DNA of 64,000 bases, taken from the NCBI GenBank assembly GCA_951812925.1, contig OX638369.1, positions 21,667,329 through 21,731,328 on the forward strand. The letters run 5' to 3'. The translations under genes and the position numbers were made by a program. Source of the stretch: Calliopum simillimum. Lineage: Eukaryota; Arthropoda; Insecta; Diptera; Lauxaniidae. Below, in pieces: positions 53,980 to 64,000 of this stretch. Position 1 is the first letter of the stretch, and each line of letters opens with the position of its first letter. Under the pieces are notes generated by a model, which saw only the letters and a list, made by a program, of their open reading frames with translations, did no database searches and was not told the origin of the DNA.

Positions 53980-54680
53980 GGTAAAATCCCCACCACATCA
54001 CTAAAAGTGATATAAACGGCAACACTGCACAACAGCTGTTTCTGACACACAGCCGTCGTTCGATTTGTTCAATGGCAAAGAATCATAACATAAATTAAGA
54101 CACACAGCAGTGGATGGAGCCAGTCTTTGCGTGGCCGGCGATCGTCAAATGATAGCAGCAGCAAAAGTAAGCAGAAGAAGCAGATAAAGCGGTGAGCAGC
54201 AAGGAAACAAAATATTTGATTAATTAAAGTAGTTGTAGTAGTAGCATAGAGACCGCTGCACTAAACACACGTAGCCCGATAATAAATTAGTTGCCTGTGG
54301 TTAGTTCAAGGGTGAGAGGTCGCACAAACGAGTAGCCCGATAATATTTCAGTTATGCGTGGGTGCGATCTAGTCTCAAATTGAACCTTTCAGAAGGTATG
54401 AAAAAATCTTCCCAGCTCAAAACCTTAAAAATACAATACCATACACGCTTGATGAATACTATAATAAGTATTGCACGCAGAGACTACGACACTGTTCACC
54501 AGATGATGTCCAGGGGCCACCAGAAAGTACGAAAAACCTTAAAGTATTAACAACCCTAGAAATACCTAAGTGATACGAGGCCTCTGCACTTTGCCTTGAG
54601 CTTATGACTTTGAAACATCAATATTAAAATAAAATATTGATGTTGTCGTACTGCCTTTTCGTTCGTTCTTTTATAGTAGT

Positions 54681-54795
54681 TTAGTTGAGGTGAATAGATG
54701 CACTTGAGGAAAATATTTAAACTGAGGTGAATATTTCACTTGAGGTGGATATTTCACTTAAGGTGAATATTTTATTTGAGGTAAAGAGTAAGGTT
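54681..54795 (+). repeat. 18-19-bp tandem array
   Basis: About six units of the type ACTTGAGGTGAATATTTC with one to four changes each. Confidence 0.8.
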
Positions 54796-55435
54796 TTAAT
54801 GTAAATTGGCTGCTTGTTTGCAAGAAATGAAATAAAAATAAAAGGTGTATTTATAGCAGAAAGACTTTAGGTTAATACAATGTTATCGTCCAAACGATAA
54901 CCTTCTGAGTTGAGACAAAAAAGCAACCAATTTGGAACTAAAATGTGCATTAACTTAGAAAAAGATCATTTTCTCAACTTAGCATCATCAATTCTATACC
55001 CACCCTCAATTATTCTTTCCATAAAGACAGAATACAAGTTTGTCATTTCTAACATAATGGCAGTCAATTAACATTATGACATTATTTTTGCCGTCACATT
55101 ATGTTAAAATTATAAAGATTCTGTGTTACAATTTCGCACTGTATTAAACAATACTTTTACGAACTTCTCCAAAAAGAAAAGTGTTCATCAATAAAGTCTC
55201 ATCGCATGAAAAAAGTGAAATAAAAATTTTAATGTACGCTGATACACGCATATTCAGGCAACTAACATTTCTTCAAGTAGTAGTTGTATTTGTCTTGAAG
55301 ACTTATAACGGCAACTTGTGTATTCATGAATACAGATTTACTTGTATTTATATACAAACATGGTCATTTCAATGGAAAAATAAAGTAAAAGAAACAAAAC
55401 AGATAAAAAACAACAGCAAATATTAAGTACATATA

Positions 55436-55756
55436 CTGGAGAGTGGGTAGGCTTCGGCACTTTTTTTTTTGGAGCTCTATGTCTCGAAAACTATTCAACA
55501 TATTAGAACATGTGATAGCTTCTCTCAATCCTTAATTATTAAATAATAAAATGTGGGTCAAAATTTTCTTGCAAAGATATTGCTGATAGTTTTTTTATCG
55601 TAACGAATGTAAAAAGTCATTTTCGCCATTTTTTGATGTTGTTATTCAAAAGAACAAGAGGCAAATAATTAATAATTTTTTGATGTTAAATCACAACGCC
55701 TCTACACCACTCAAAACATCAACATCAACCAACGCCGAAGCCGCCCTACTCTCCCC
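55436..55756. mobile_element. 321-bp TA MITE, GGAGAGT ends
   Basis: Left CTGGAGAGTGGGTAGGCTTC, right complement GGGGAGAGTAGGGCGGCTTC, both continuing with GGC. TA on both sides (55434-55435, 55757-55758). Interior without a frame. Confidence 0.7.
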
Positions 55757-56807
55757 TACAATTGAAGTAAATTCAAAGTTTGTCTTTGGTCGTCGAAAGA
55801 TGGCCACAAGGCAATGAATGTAAGTCTATAGCAGAGACTCAATAAAACGGAAATGACTTTTTGTAGCCAGAACGCAGCGTAGAGTATTTGGCGTAGCAAA
55901 AATACAAAGGAAAAAAAAAACACAACTTCAACATAGCTGAGTGACACCATAACTGTAAAGAAAAAAATAAAAGTAACAGAAGGCAAAATAAAATCGACAC
56001 GATAGATATTAACTTATACTCCTTTTTTTTTGTAAGTGTAATTCTAATGTTGGAGTGTAATACAGAGTGTATAGTGCAAAATGCTACACAACTAGCAACA
56101 ATAAAAAATATCACATCATGAAATAAAGGTCCAATGAAATAAAAAATAATATTCGAAATAAAGTTCCAGCTTCGTGTAATCAACGCAAACAGGCGGCAAA
56201 AAAGAACAGACGACAGACAAGACAAAAAGTCGGAATATAATGGAATGATTTTTGAGGGAAACACAGTGTTATTTTATGGGAAACTATGAAGATTTTGAAA
56301 GTACACTACACTGTTAATAGTGTACGAGAAAACTGTGTTCAAGCAGCACTTGAATTCAGTTTTTGTTTCAACTAATTAGAGGTTATTTTGTTGTACTAGT
56401 CATTGTCTACTCGTACTTATAAAAATATTATTCTTTAGTACTTAATTAGTAATTTTTGAATCTGTAGATTTCATTACTTCATAGAAGTTTTTTTAATAAT
56501 TATTCTTCGGCTTTCTAAAATGTCATGAAATACACTGAATCGATCCTTTCTGCCTGCGATTTTGCTCGCCGGTAGCCAGCGGTTCGGCTACAAAAATGTA
56601 TGTTTCTTGGTTAAATTCAAAGTCACGGGTTGGAGTTTTATTAATTGGCTTCGTTTTCATTTCTTTATTCGGTGTCTCATATTTATAAGAATATAATAAA
56701 TAAAACACATCTCTCTATTCCCCACCACTCTCTGCTCATGTGCGTCGCTCTCTCCGCCGCTAGCCGTGACCTAGTTGAGTGTAGTAGTGGTTAGTTGCCC
56801 CGCTCTC

Positions 56808-56990
56808 ACCTAACGCAATGGTATTCTCTTGAACACGTACTCTCTAACTGCGAGTAGCTTATATCATATGGGGCTGCTTACACTTAAGGCAATGGCTACT
56901 TTTCCTGAACGCGTGGCCTATAGCCGTGAGTAGCTGATGCACTATAGGGCTGCTTGCACCTTACGCAATGCCAATCTCTTTTCGCCACAG
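56808..56990 (+). repeat. about 75-bp tandem repeat, 2.5 units
   Basis: Units begin CACCTAACGCAATGG (56808), CACTTAAGGCAATGG (56881) and CACCTTACGCAATGC (56956), and each has GAGTAGCTNATNNANTATNG followed by GGGCTGCTT. It lies in a locally GC-richer part of the long-TIR element. Confidence 0.75.
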
Positions 56991-58049
56991 AGCACTATCC
57001 CTCTATACTACGCTCTCTCTATTGCTTCTTCTAAATATGCGCGTCTAAATACCCTTCATTACGCTCACTACTCTGCTATTTTCATACCTGACTCTGATAT
57101 ATTAGCCATGTTTCTTTTGACGCGTATATACAACTGTGGATATTTTTAAATTGCGATAACTCATTAACTGTGAGCCGCACAATAAAAACTCTAAGGAACT
57201 TTGAAAATCATGTTCTCTAAAAAAATTTTTCATTTTATATTTAAAAAAATTTAACTTTTAGGAATTATAGGAGCTATAAAAGCTGGTTAAGCGCCGATAA
57301 ACGGCAAAAATCATTTATTTTTAAATAACTTCTAAATAATTATTGTATTTTTACAAAAGATGATAATTATTTGTAGAGCATGTGGTTCCCCCTGAAAAAG
57401 GCTTTTGAACTTTTTATCGTACGTCTCACCGTTCATAAGTTATCGCAATTTGAAAATTACCGCAGTTAAATATACGCGTCAAAAAAAATTTATCAAATAT
57501 TTTGTTTCCTTGCTGCTTACCGCTTTATCTGCTTCTTTGGCTTATTGCTGCTGCTGCTGTTATTTGCCAGTCGCCGGCCATGCAAAGACTGACTCCATCC
57601 ACTGCTGTGTGTCTTAATTTATGTTATTCTTTGTCATTGAACAAATCGAACGACAGCTGTGTTTCAGAAACAGCTGTTCTGCAGTGTTACCGTTTATATA
57701 GCTTTTTTTGATGTGGTGGGGATTTTACCTTAAACTAAATTGTGCTATTTTTCCCTTAAATAATTACTTCCATCGATATTTAAATTCATTACTTTTGTTG
57801 TTAATAATGATATGACGAGAAATTAGGCAGATTTCATTTATAGTAATAATACTAAGTAATAATAAAAAGGAACACACGTACCTATAAGCGTTGATGTATT
57901 GTACAAAAATAAAAAAAAAAAATAAAAAAAATACAATAGAAAAGATATAAATTGTGGATTTATATCTTTGGTACGTAGCGATGGTCTTTTTTCCTTTTTG
58001 GTGAGGGGAAAACAAGGCCCCACTGACTTTCCTCTATACATATTAAACT

Positions 58050-58690
58050 GGCTAATAAGTTCCAGGCCTGACATACATATGGCGTTACAATTAACAATTA
58101 ATTCTTTTTTAACAAGCACTAAGCTTCAGGTTTTTAAATCTACTGCCACTACTGCACTGGAAACGCTTCTTCACCTAAAACCACTTGATATTACTGCCAG
58201 AAGCATGGCCGCAAAAAGTGCAATTAGACTTAAAGAATTGGGTTTCTGGAAATCAAAACCTGAAAGAGAAAATTGGGCTCCTTTAAACGCATCCCTTGAA
58301 ATATACACATATGGGTCAATATTGGATACCGGCACTGGATCGGTCATTTATTCTAAGTCTTTAGACTTAGCAAAATCTTACAGACTGCCAAAAGACTGTT
58401 GTGCATTTCAGGCGAGGCTTATGCTGTTCTTAAAGCTTGCAAAATTCTCAATGCACATAAGCCCCAATTTGTTGGAAGCGTTGTTATTTACATTGATAGC
58501 CAGGCGGCTATTAAATCAATCTCATCAAATTATATCACGTCAAAACTTGTGTTAAGTTGTAGGAATATAAGTTGTAGTACATTCCTACGAGAACTATAAT
58601 TAAATACTTTGCTGGGTTCCAGGTCATAGTAATTTCGGGGGCAACGAAATTGCAGATGAATTGGCTAAAATAGGGTCAAACCAAAATACC
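58050..58690 (+). pseudogene. non-LTR RNase H region, degenerate
   Basis: A first frame gives ATTALETLLHLKPLDITARS and AIRLKELGFWK, the connection between RT and RNase H. RNase H follows as LEIYTYGSILDTGTGS (usual YTDGS, so the first catalytic Asp is replaced by Tyr). After a frame change come GEAYAVLKACKIL (the catalytic Glu), VVIYIDSQAAIKSI (second Asp) and, after another frame change, WVPGHSNFGGNEIADELAK (His and last Asp, 58613-58672). Two frame changes and the lost Asp make it inactive. Confidence 0.8.
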
Positions 58691-58859
58691 CTTTTGGCTG
58701 ACCTTTCAATAAAAAAAACCCATTAGCGTAATCAAGGGAAAATCGAAAATAAATGTATTCAGCTTGCTAATTTTAGATGGTCAAATCTTCAAGCTTGCAA
58801 TCATATTAGATCTATTTGGCCATCATATAGTATAAATCGTACTAAGTTTTTAATAGCAA

Positions 58860-59146
58860 TGGAGAAACATAATGTACGGATCTTAATAGGTGCTATTACG
58901 GGACATTGTGCCATGGGAATACATGCATCTCGTTTAAGTTTCTCAAACATTGGCAACCTTTGTAGAAGTTGTAAAAACCCTGATATGGAAGAAACAGTCT
59001 TTCATTTCTTTTGTGAATATTCATCGCTTGCGCTTAGATGTAGAAGCAATTTTGGTCATTTCAATTTGGAATCGCTTGACTCACTATCTGAGGTGTGTCT
59101 TAAATCCATATGGAAGAATATATTGAAGTCCAAGTGGTTATCTTAG
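58860..59146 (+). pseudogene. non-LTR C-terminal region with CCHC-type zinc motif
   Basis: Open from 58860 to a TAG. NVRILIGAITGHCAMGIH is followed by LCRSCKNPDMEETVFHFFCE, the C-x2-C...H-x3-C motif at the end of many RNase H-bearing non-LTR ORF2 proteins, and then FWK-like residues (IWKNILKSKWL). The stop is probably the native end of ORF2, as only about 90 bp remain to the tail. Confidence 0.75.
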
Positions 59147-59237
59147 ACTTTCTCTGCTAAAGCTCTTAGTATCGGGTATACAATGAGCCCTTTCTCGAGG
59201 CCTAAGTTAATGATGATAACATGTTCATCTCCCGGAT

Positions 59238-59256
59238 CTAACCTAACCTAACCTAA
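59238..59256 (+). repeat. (CCTAA)n 3' tail
   Basis: CTAACCTAACCTAACCTAA at the end of the non-LTR element. It resembles the TTAGG-type insect telomere unit in complement, but the position says element tail. Confidence 0.75.
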
Positions 59257-61300
59257 GCTTCAAGTAATCGGGCTTGTGCCAGAAAAAATTATGTGATGAC
59301 ATTGTTCGGCAGAAGATGGTAATTGTGAAAATTGAAGTAAATTAATCAACATAAGCCATGTCTGCCAGTTATTTGTAGTTAATTTTTAAAATGGCGGCTC
59401 TTCAAAAATATGAAAAAAAATAATGCTGTAGTATGTGAAAACATCGTGTCTGCCACTTATTATAAAAATTAGGTGAGCATAAAAAATAAGGCAAGTTCGG
59501 GCGCAGACATTTTTCGTGCTCCATTTTTGAGTAATCAATTTTTTCTAAATTTTTATGACAAAAAAGTTATGTGATTTAATCGTCTGGCGGACTACATTTT
59601 TTTTGTGAAGATAACATCATGAAGAGTAATAAAACCCATTTAGAGCATTCAAATATTGCTGCAAAAAATAACTGTAATTTTATAAAAACTTAAATAAAAA
59701 TCACTATTTTAAGTCATTTGGTCGCGTCTGCCGTTTAGCATTAAAGTTCTCTCGAATGCTCTGAGCATAAAAATATAAGAGGCAGAAGCTTTAGTTGCTG
59801 ATTTTTTGTAGACAGATGCTTATCGACATAGACCAACGGAGTATACTCTGTTATGAAAATGCAAGCTAGGCTAAATTTGAATTCGAACTCAATGTCAACA
59901 AAGTTATAAATAACTCATTTATGCACTTAGTCGCACCAACCTCATGTAGGGTATAACTTTAAGTTACTGCATTTTGCTGCTGGTTATAAAGTTGGTAATG
60001 ATGTTGAATTGCAGATGTTTAAGCATAAAATGAAGGCAAAGATCATTAGTATGAAAATGAAAAAAAAAAAAAACTGTAAAATATAAACTTTTACTTCATT
60101 GCATTGTATAAATGACAGTCGGAAAATTTATTTAATTTTAACGAAATAACAAGAGAGCACCTTGAAACTTGCAACAATATTTTTTGTTGTATCTTGTTAC
60201 AGTTGTTTGTTTGTAAGTTGTTAACATGGCAGAGTAGCAACCTCGCCGTCGGTTAACAAAATCAAAATAAAAAAATGAAAAACTTAACCAGAATGTTTCC
60301 TCCCCCCCCACTTATAAACTAAATAAAACAAACAAATTTCTTATATAAACGTAGATAACGAAATAAATATTTAACTACATATATTTTGGGGGGAGGGGAG
60401 GGGGGTAGGGGGAAGGATGTAAAAACTCAGCAATTGAATGTCAAGAAACCAGGAACACAAACAGCAGCGTACAACTTTGATTGTGCTGCTGCTGTTAACT
60501 TTCTAACGCAATATTTATTTGTGTAGCGGCGTTGTGGCATGTGGCACTGAAATTTCTACTGACAAAAACCGTGTATCGCATAGATCATACAACTTTAGCG
60601 AAATTTGCAATAAAATGATGTATTTGCCGTTGGCAAAAGTGCAATCAGTGCTATGTATCAAATAAATTAAGTGATATCGCATGAAGGCACACACTAGCAA
60701 ACAATAGTAATGAGACAAAAATTATTGTAAGCAACTTTGAGTAATCTACGTAAATGTATTTCAGTTGCAGGGTGGCGTAAAAAATGATCTATATGTTTTC
60801 ATCATACGATTGAGTTTTCCAACACTAATCGAGTATTCAACTGCATTTGCTTTTTCGAAACATTTTCAAATTTTTCAACATACATATTTATAATAATGTA
60901 CGTATTTTTAAACGATTTCTGAATGTTTCAATATTACTCGTATATTTTAGTATTCTCTAAGGGGATTCTTTTAAACATGTAAAAGACTCGAAAAGCACGT
61001 AATCCTCGAAACCTTTCCACGCTTAACGTTGCGTTCATGCAAGTTAAAAATTGTTATTATTTTCAACTTAAAAATCTCATTAAAACACTGTGCGTGGCGC
61101 CAAACAATATTTTATACCATCTACCATAAGTGCGGGCACAAAAAGGTTTAAATGGATTTTTTATCTTTGGACTTCAAGGTCTCTGTTTCTGGAGGAAATT
61201 TTAAATTATCGTTTGGAGAACCTGGTCAAATGAGCATTTGTTTATAAAAAACCAATAAAAAAAACCCAACAATTAATACAAACGCGTTCTAATTATATCA
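59257..61300. other. AT-rich stretch, no gene seen
   Basis: TGTCTGCCAGTTAT (59359), GTGTCTGCCACTTAT (59447) and GCGTCTGCCGTTTA (59726) recur without clear structure. C- and G-tracts lie at 60300-60310 and 60388-60413. No gene. Confidence 0.45.
60388..60413 (+). other. G-rich tract, possible G-quadruplex
   Basis: Four or more runs of four to six G separated by A or TA (GGGGAGGGGAGGGGGGTAGG). A C-tract (60302-60309) lies 80 bp upstream. Confidence 0.55.
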
Positions 61301-61815
61301 CAGGCCCACAAAAAAAAAAACAGTACTATGCGCGCAATATCAGACCACTTGAAAAGCAGCAACTGTGCTGAAAAATTTTAGATTTTTTTCAGCATTATTT
61401 CTGATTTATGAAAAAACTCGAACCAACTCCGTTATTCTAACACCATATTCAGACTCAGCGACCCCGAAAACATAAAGTTCAGGTGGTCTGATCGTTCGCG
61501 CAGGGAATTTTTTTTTGTAGTCCTGTGCACAGGCCAAAAAAAAAAAAAAAAAAGTGCCCTGCGCGAATGATCAGACGACCGGAACTTTATGTTTTCGGGG
61601 TCGCTGAATCCGAATATAGTGTCAGATTTGGGAAGTTGGTTCGCGTTTTTTCAGAAACCAGGAAAAATCTCTAAATTTCAGCATTATTGTTGATTTCTGA
61701 AAAAACGCTAACCAACTTTACTATTCTGGCACCATATTCGGATTCAGCGACCCTAAAAACATAAAGTTCAGATGGTCTGATCTTTCGCGCATGGTACTTT
61801 TTTTTTGTGGGCCTG
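61301..61815. mobile_element. composite inverted-repeat element, CAGGCCCACAAAA ends
   Basis: Outer ends are CAGGCCCACAAAA (61301) and the complement at 61815. A third pair meets head to head at TCCTGTGCACAGG (61521-61533). Thus two copies of one roughly 230-290-bp MITE are joined, sharing the central palindrome. Internal blocks CAGCGACCCCGAAAACATAA, AAAGTTCAGGTGGTCTGATC and TTCGCGCA recur in both orientations. Confidence 0.7.
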
Positions 61816-62092
61816 TGTTATTTATCGTTGATCGTATTTCTTTTCTAACATCCCTCTCAATTTTCAAAAGTTATCAATAAAAAGTTTACGACAAATTAAT
61901 TTTTCTGTAAAATGATACCTCAATTTTCAATCGTGCATTGTAAATATTAGGGAGTCATTTTGTGATCCCGGCCTTTTTCCAGTACCGAAAATCCCAGGAC
62001 TAGTAGCGATGTAGTGAAAACCTGAAATAATTGCGATTAATGCGAACAATTATACAAAAATTTTTATGTATTATTTGCGTATAAGGGTAACG

Positions 62093-62828
62093 TCCCGACT
62101 AGAAAAAAGTTCAGGCTCAGATCCGATTCTGATCAGGCTTGCCTGAAGTATGATCAGGAACGAGTCAGGCTTTCTGATCCGTTAATGACGTCACATCTCA
62201 TATGAAACGAACCTGATCCGTTTTAGCGGATCCGATCCGGATCCCAAATAGTTTTCAAGAACGGATCGGGATATTCTTAAGGTCCTGATCAGAAAAAGTA
62301 TTATATTTCTTAAAAGATTTTGTAACATTGATAAAGTAATATAAGAATTTTCTTTTACATATGCGTTTGTTATAAAATAAACATGATAACCACCAAAAAT
62401 GTCTTTGAAAAAACTTTCTGTGGTCGAACGAAATTAGAAATGATTTATGTGGACAAACTAACAATCCTGCTCAATATTCTAAAAAGAAATAAAACGTTTT
62501 AGAAACTAATATCTGTTGAAAAAAAATTGTTCTCTTAAATTAATGAATAGTTAAACTTATTAGTTATCCGTACCAGGTGAAATTCTAAAGTCCTTTTAAA
62601 CGTTTTGATGAGAAATATTGCAAACGGTCTGGATCAGATGAATTAAATTCCTTGATACGATTTAGTCCAGGATATTTGATCCGATACTGATTTAAACAAC
62701 ATACTGGAGCCAGATTAAGTTTCTTAGTATCAGATCCTGAAGAGAAACTGATCAGATGACCGTATTAAGGAATACCTGATCCGGATCTGATCCTAATCCG
62801 GAATTCCTGAACTAATTTTTTGTTGGGA
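62093..62828. mobile_element. inverted-repeat element with GATCCGGATC-type motifs
   Basis: The left end TCCCGACTAGAAAAAAGTTC and right complement ATCCCAACAAAAAATTAGTT lead on both sides into CAGG. Both flanks (62110-62275 and 62625-62815) are crowded with variants of CCTGATCCGGATCTGATC, in part palindromic. The middle is AT-rich without a supported frame. Edges approximate, target duplication not found. Confidence 0.55.
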
Positions 62829-64000
62829 TATAATCATATTGTATGAAGTAAATTACAGTGTTTAAATATAAATTTGTGAAATTATTAATTGATATTAACC
62901 TAAAGAACCGATTTCTAATAAGATTAAGACAAAACGAATAATATTTAACCAAAAAACGGCATGAGTGTGAGTGAACGTAATTCCGTTCCCCCTGGCAAGT
63001 AAAAAATTAAAAGCGTGATAAAAACGTGATTTTTGACGATATGAGAAATTTAGCGTTTTTCGTTTGCTTGAATTTTTTCAGAATTTCAGGACCTGTTATG
63101 TGGCTTTAACGAGCGATTTAACCCATTCTGTCGCCACAACTCACATACAATTTTTCTGAATTTTACTCCAGAATATTTGTTTGATATCCCGCTATCTCGT
63201 TGTATGTGTCGATAAGGTGTGCTCGATCGCATATTGCCAAAAAATCTCGTTTTTTACCCAAAATTTATTACAATATCATAAATGTTCAAATTAAATTACA
63301 ATCGACTACGGATAAAACAATTGTTATGAGAAATCACATTTCAGGCCTTAGAATCGAGTTGTATGGCTAGGAGCCATTCTAAAATTGGTGAGTACCTTAA
63401 CATGCCGTAATTCGGTACACTTTCCTTACCAATACTACAAAAAAAAAAAAAAAAAATGGACAATTTTTTAACGCCAAAATTTTTGCAAGAACACAGTATT
63501 TATTTTTCAATAAAATGTTGGTGTCCATTCTGTGAAGAAAAGAAATTTTTGAGAAAGATGGACCTTCAAGAGAACCCGGTTATTCTCGGAACGAAAAAAA
63601 AAATAAAAAAAATATGAGGATATCGTTTTTAAAAGTCTTTGAGGACGATTTTATTTTTGCTTCATACAAATCGAACCAGTTTACTGTACGTAAAACTTGA
63701 AGTCAAATAAAACAATATTGGGAAACCAATTATTTGCAAATGTTTTAATACATTAAATATTCTTATCTTTTTTAATTATTTGCGCAATTTTTCTTAAGCC
63801 CTCAAAATTGGCACTGATGCTACAAATAACCAAAGGCAAAGACAAAAAAATTACAATTTTAAGTCATACAAAATTCCACTTGTATTTTTAAACCAAACGA
63901 TTCGATTGATTTTTGTGTAAATATCAATTAAAAAATACAAATAAAAGTATGTAACTGCGGCGACAACAGACAAACACAACGTACAGCTGACGTTTTACGA
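62829..64000. other. AT-rich stretch, no gene seen
   Basis: It contains an A-run at 63440-63457. No reading frame or repeat that I can support to the end of the window. Confidence 0.5.

Larger units (their letters stand above)
53980..57729. mobile_element. 3,750-bp element with about 240-bp terminal inverted repeats
   Basis: Left arm 53980-54222 and right arm 57490-57729 are inverted copies with few differences: GGTAAAATCCCCACCACATC at the tip, AACAGCTGTTTCTGA, CGATTTGTTCAATG, ACACACAGCAGTGGATGGAG, GCAGATAAAGCGGT and AAGGAAACAAAATATTTGAT at the inner edge. The similarity reaches a little beyond the tip (TTAGTTT). No transposase frame is found inside. The interior holds an 18-bp array, a nested MITE and a 75-bp array. 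Superfamily unknown; I could not find a target duplication. Confidence 0.7.
58050..59256 (+). mobile_element. 3' end of an RNase H-bearing non-LTR retrotransposon
   Basis: The segment holds the end of the RT region, an RNase H domain and a C-terminal Cys/His motif in the order known from the I, R1 and LOA groups. It ends in CTAACCTAACCTAACCTAA (59238-59256) instead of poly(A). 5' truncated and degenerate. It starts about 300 bp after the long-TIR element. Confidence 0.75.

Noticed and set aside
54362..54550. Lys/Arg-containing frame inside the long-TIR element
   Set aside because: Starts at GTG, the first ATG leaves only about 50 codons, and no transposase motif is present.
55839..56264. 141-codon minus-strand hydrophobic frame inside the long-TIR element
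   Set aside because: Phe/Leu/Cys-rich throughout from A-rich plus-strand DNA, with no transporter or receptor motif; I could not support it as a protein.
59238..59256. Interstitial telomere repeat
   Set aside because: Flies lack TTAGG telomeres and the run sits exactly at the 3' end of a non-LTR element, so an element tail is simpler.

Overview
The window reads as nuclear DNA of a higher (brachyceran) fly. It is AT-rich, with T- and A-tracts and short introns with GT..AG borders. Its elements are typical of dipteran genomes: jockey-like and RNase H-bearing non-LTR elements, a Ty3/Gypsy LTR retrotransposon, mariner, Tc1 and piggyBac relatives, and a repeat with an (AGCC)n/(GACA)n core followed by GATCAAGAATATATATAC that resembles the Drosophila DINE-1/mini-me family. 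A tephritid-like or related acalyptrate fly fits, but I cannot name the species. No bacterial-style genes, rRNA, CRISPR array or convincing tRNA gene is present.

Layout. 0.46-5.33 kb: a piggyBac-like element with TTAA duplications, broken by a jockey fragment and a palindromic element that itself holds a DINE-like copy. 7.8-10.85 kb: a DINE-like copy split by a TA-flanked element, which in turn holds a 1.65-kb Tc1 palindrome. 10.9-12.64 kb: two mariner relics. 13.45-17.07 kb: two MITEs around a GC-richer unidentified block. 17.2-20.1 kb: a DINE-like copy, AT-rich DNA and a CCAAGGGG MITE. 20.3-25.4 kb: a deep nest, a DINE-like copy holding a 1.04-kb TA element and a Foldback-like element that holds two more elements. 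26.3-27.0 kb: a DINE-like copy with a 260-bp MITE. 27-33 kb: mostly featureless. 33.26-41.4 kb: a small spliced reading frame of unknown family cut by an intact 7,487-bp Ty3/Gypsy element. 41.9-47.5 kb: palindromes, MITEs, a mariner relic, a Tc1 copy and a second piggyBac. 48.2-51.1 kb: the only intact host-like gene, a three-exon secreted CAP/antigen-5 protein, between two dead paralogue fragments. 51.2-53 kb: DINE-like tails and a mariner fold-back. 53.98-57.73 kb: a 3.75-kb element with about 240-bp terminal inverted repeats. 57.97-59.26 kb: a non-LTR 3' end with RNase H and a CCTAA tail. 61.3-62.8 kb: two more inverted-repeat elements.

Most elements are dead. The exceptions are the LTR retrotransposon, whose two 673-bp LTRs I see no difference between and whose gag and pol frames are open, and the CAP gene. 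The main theme is layered insertion of inverted-repeat elements, often into the same AT-rich spot of the DINE-like repeat. All coordinates and motifs were read by eye; family names rest on recognised motifs, not on searches.
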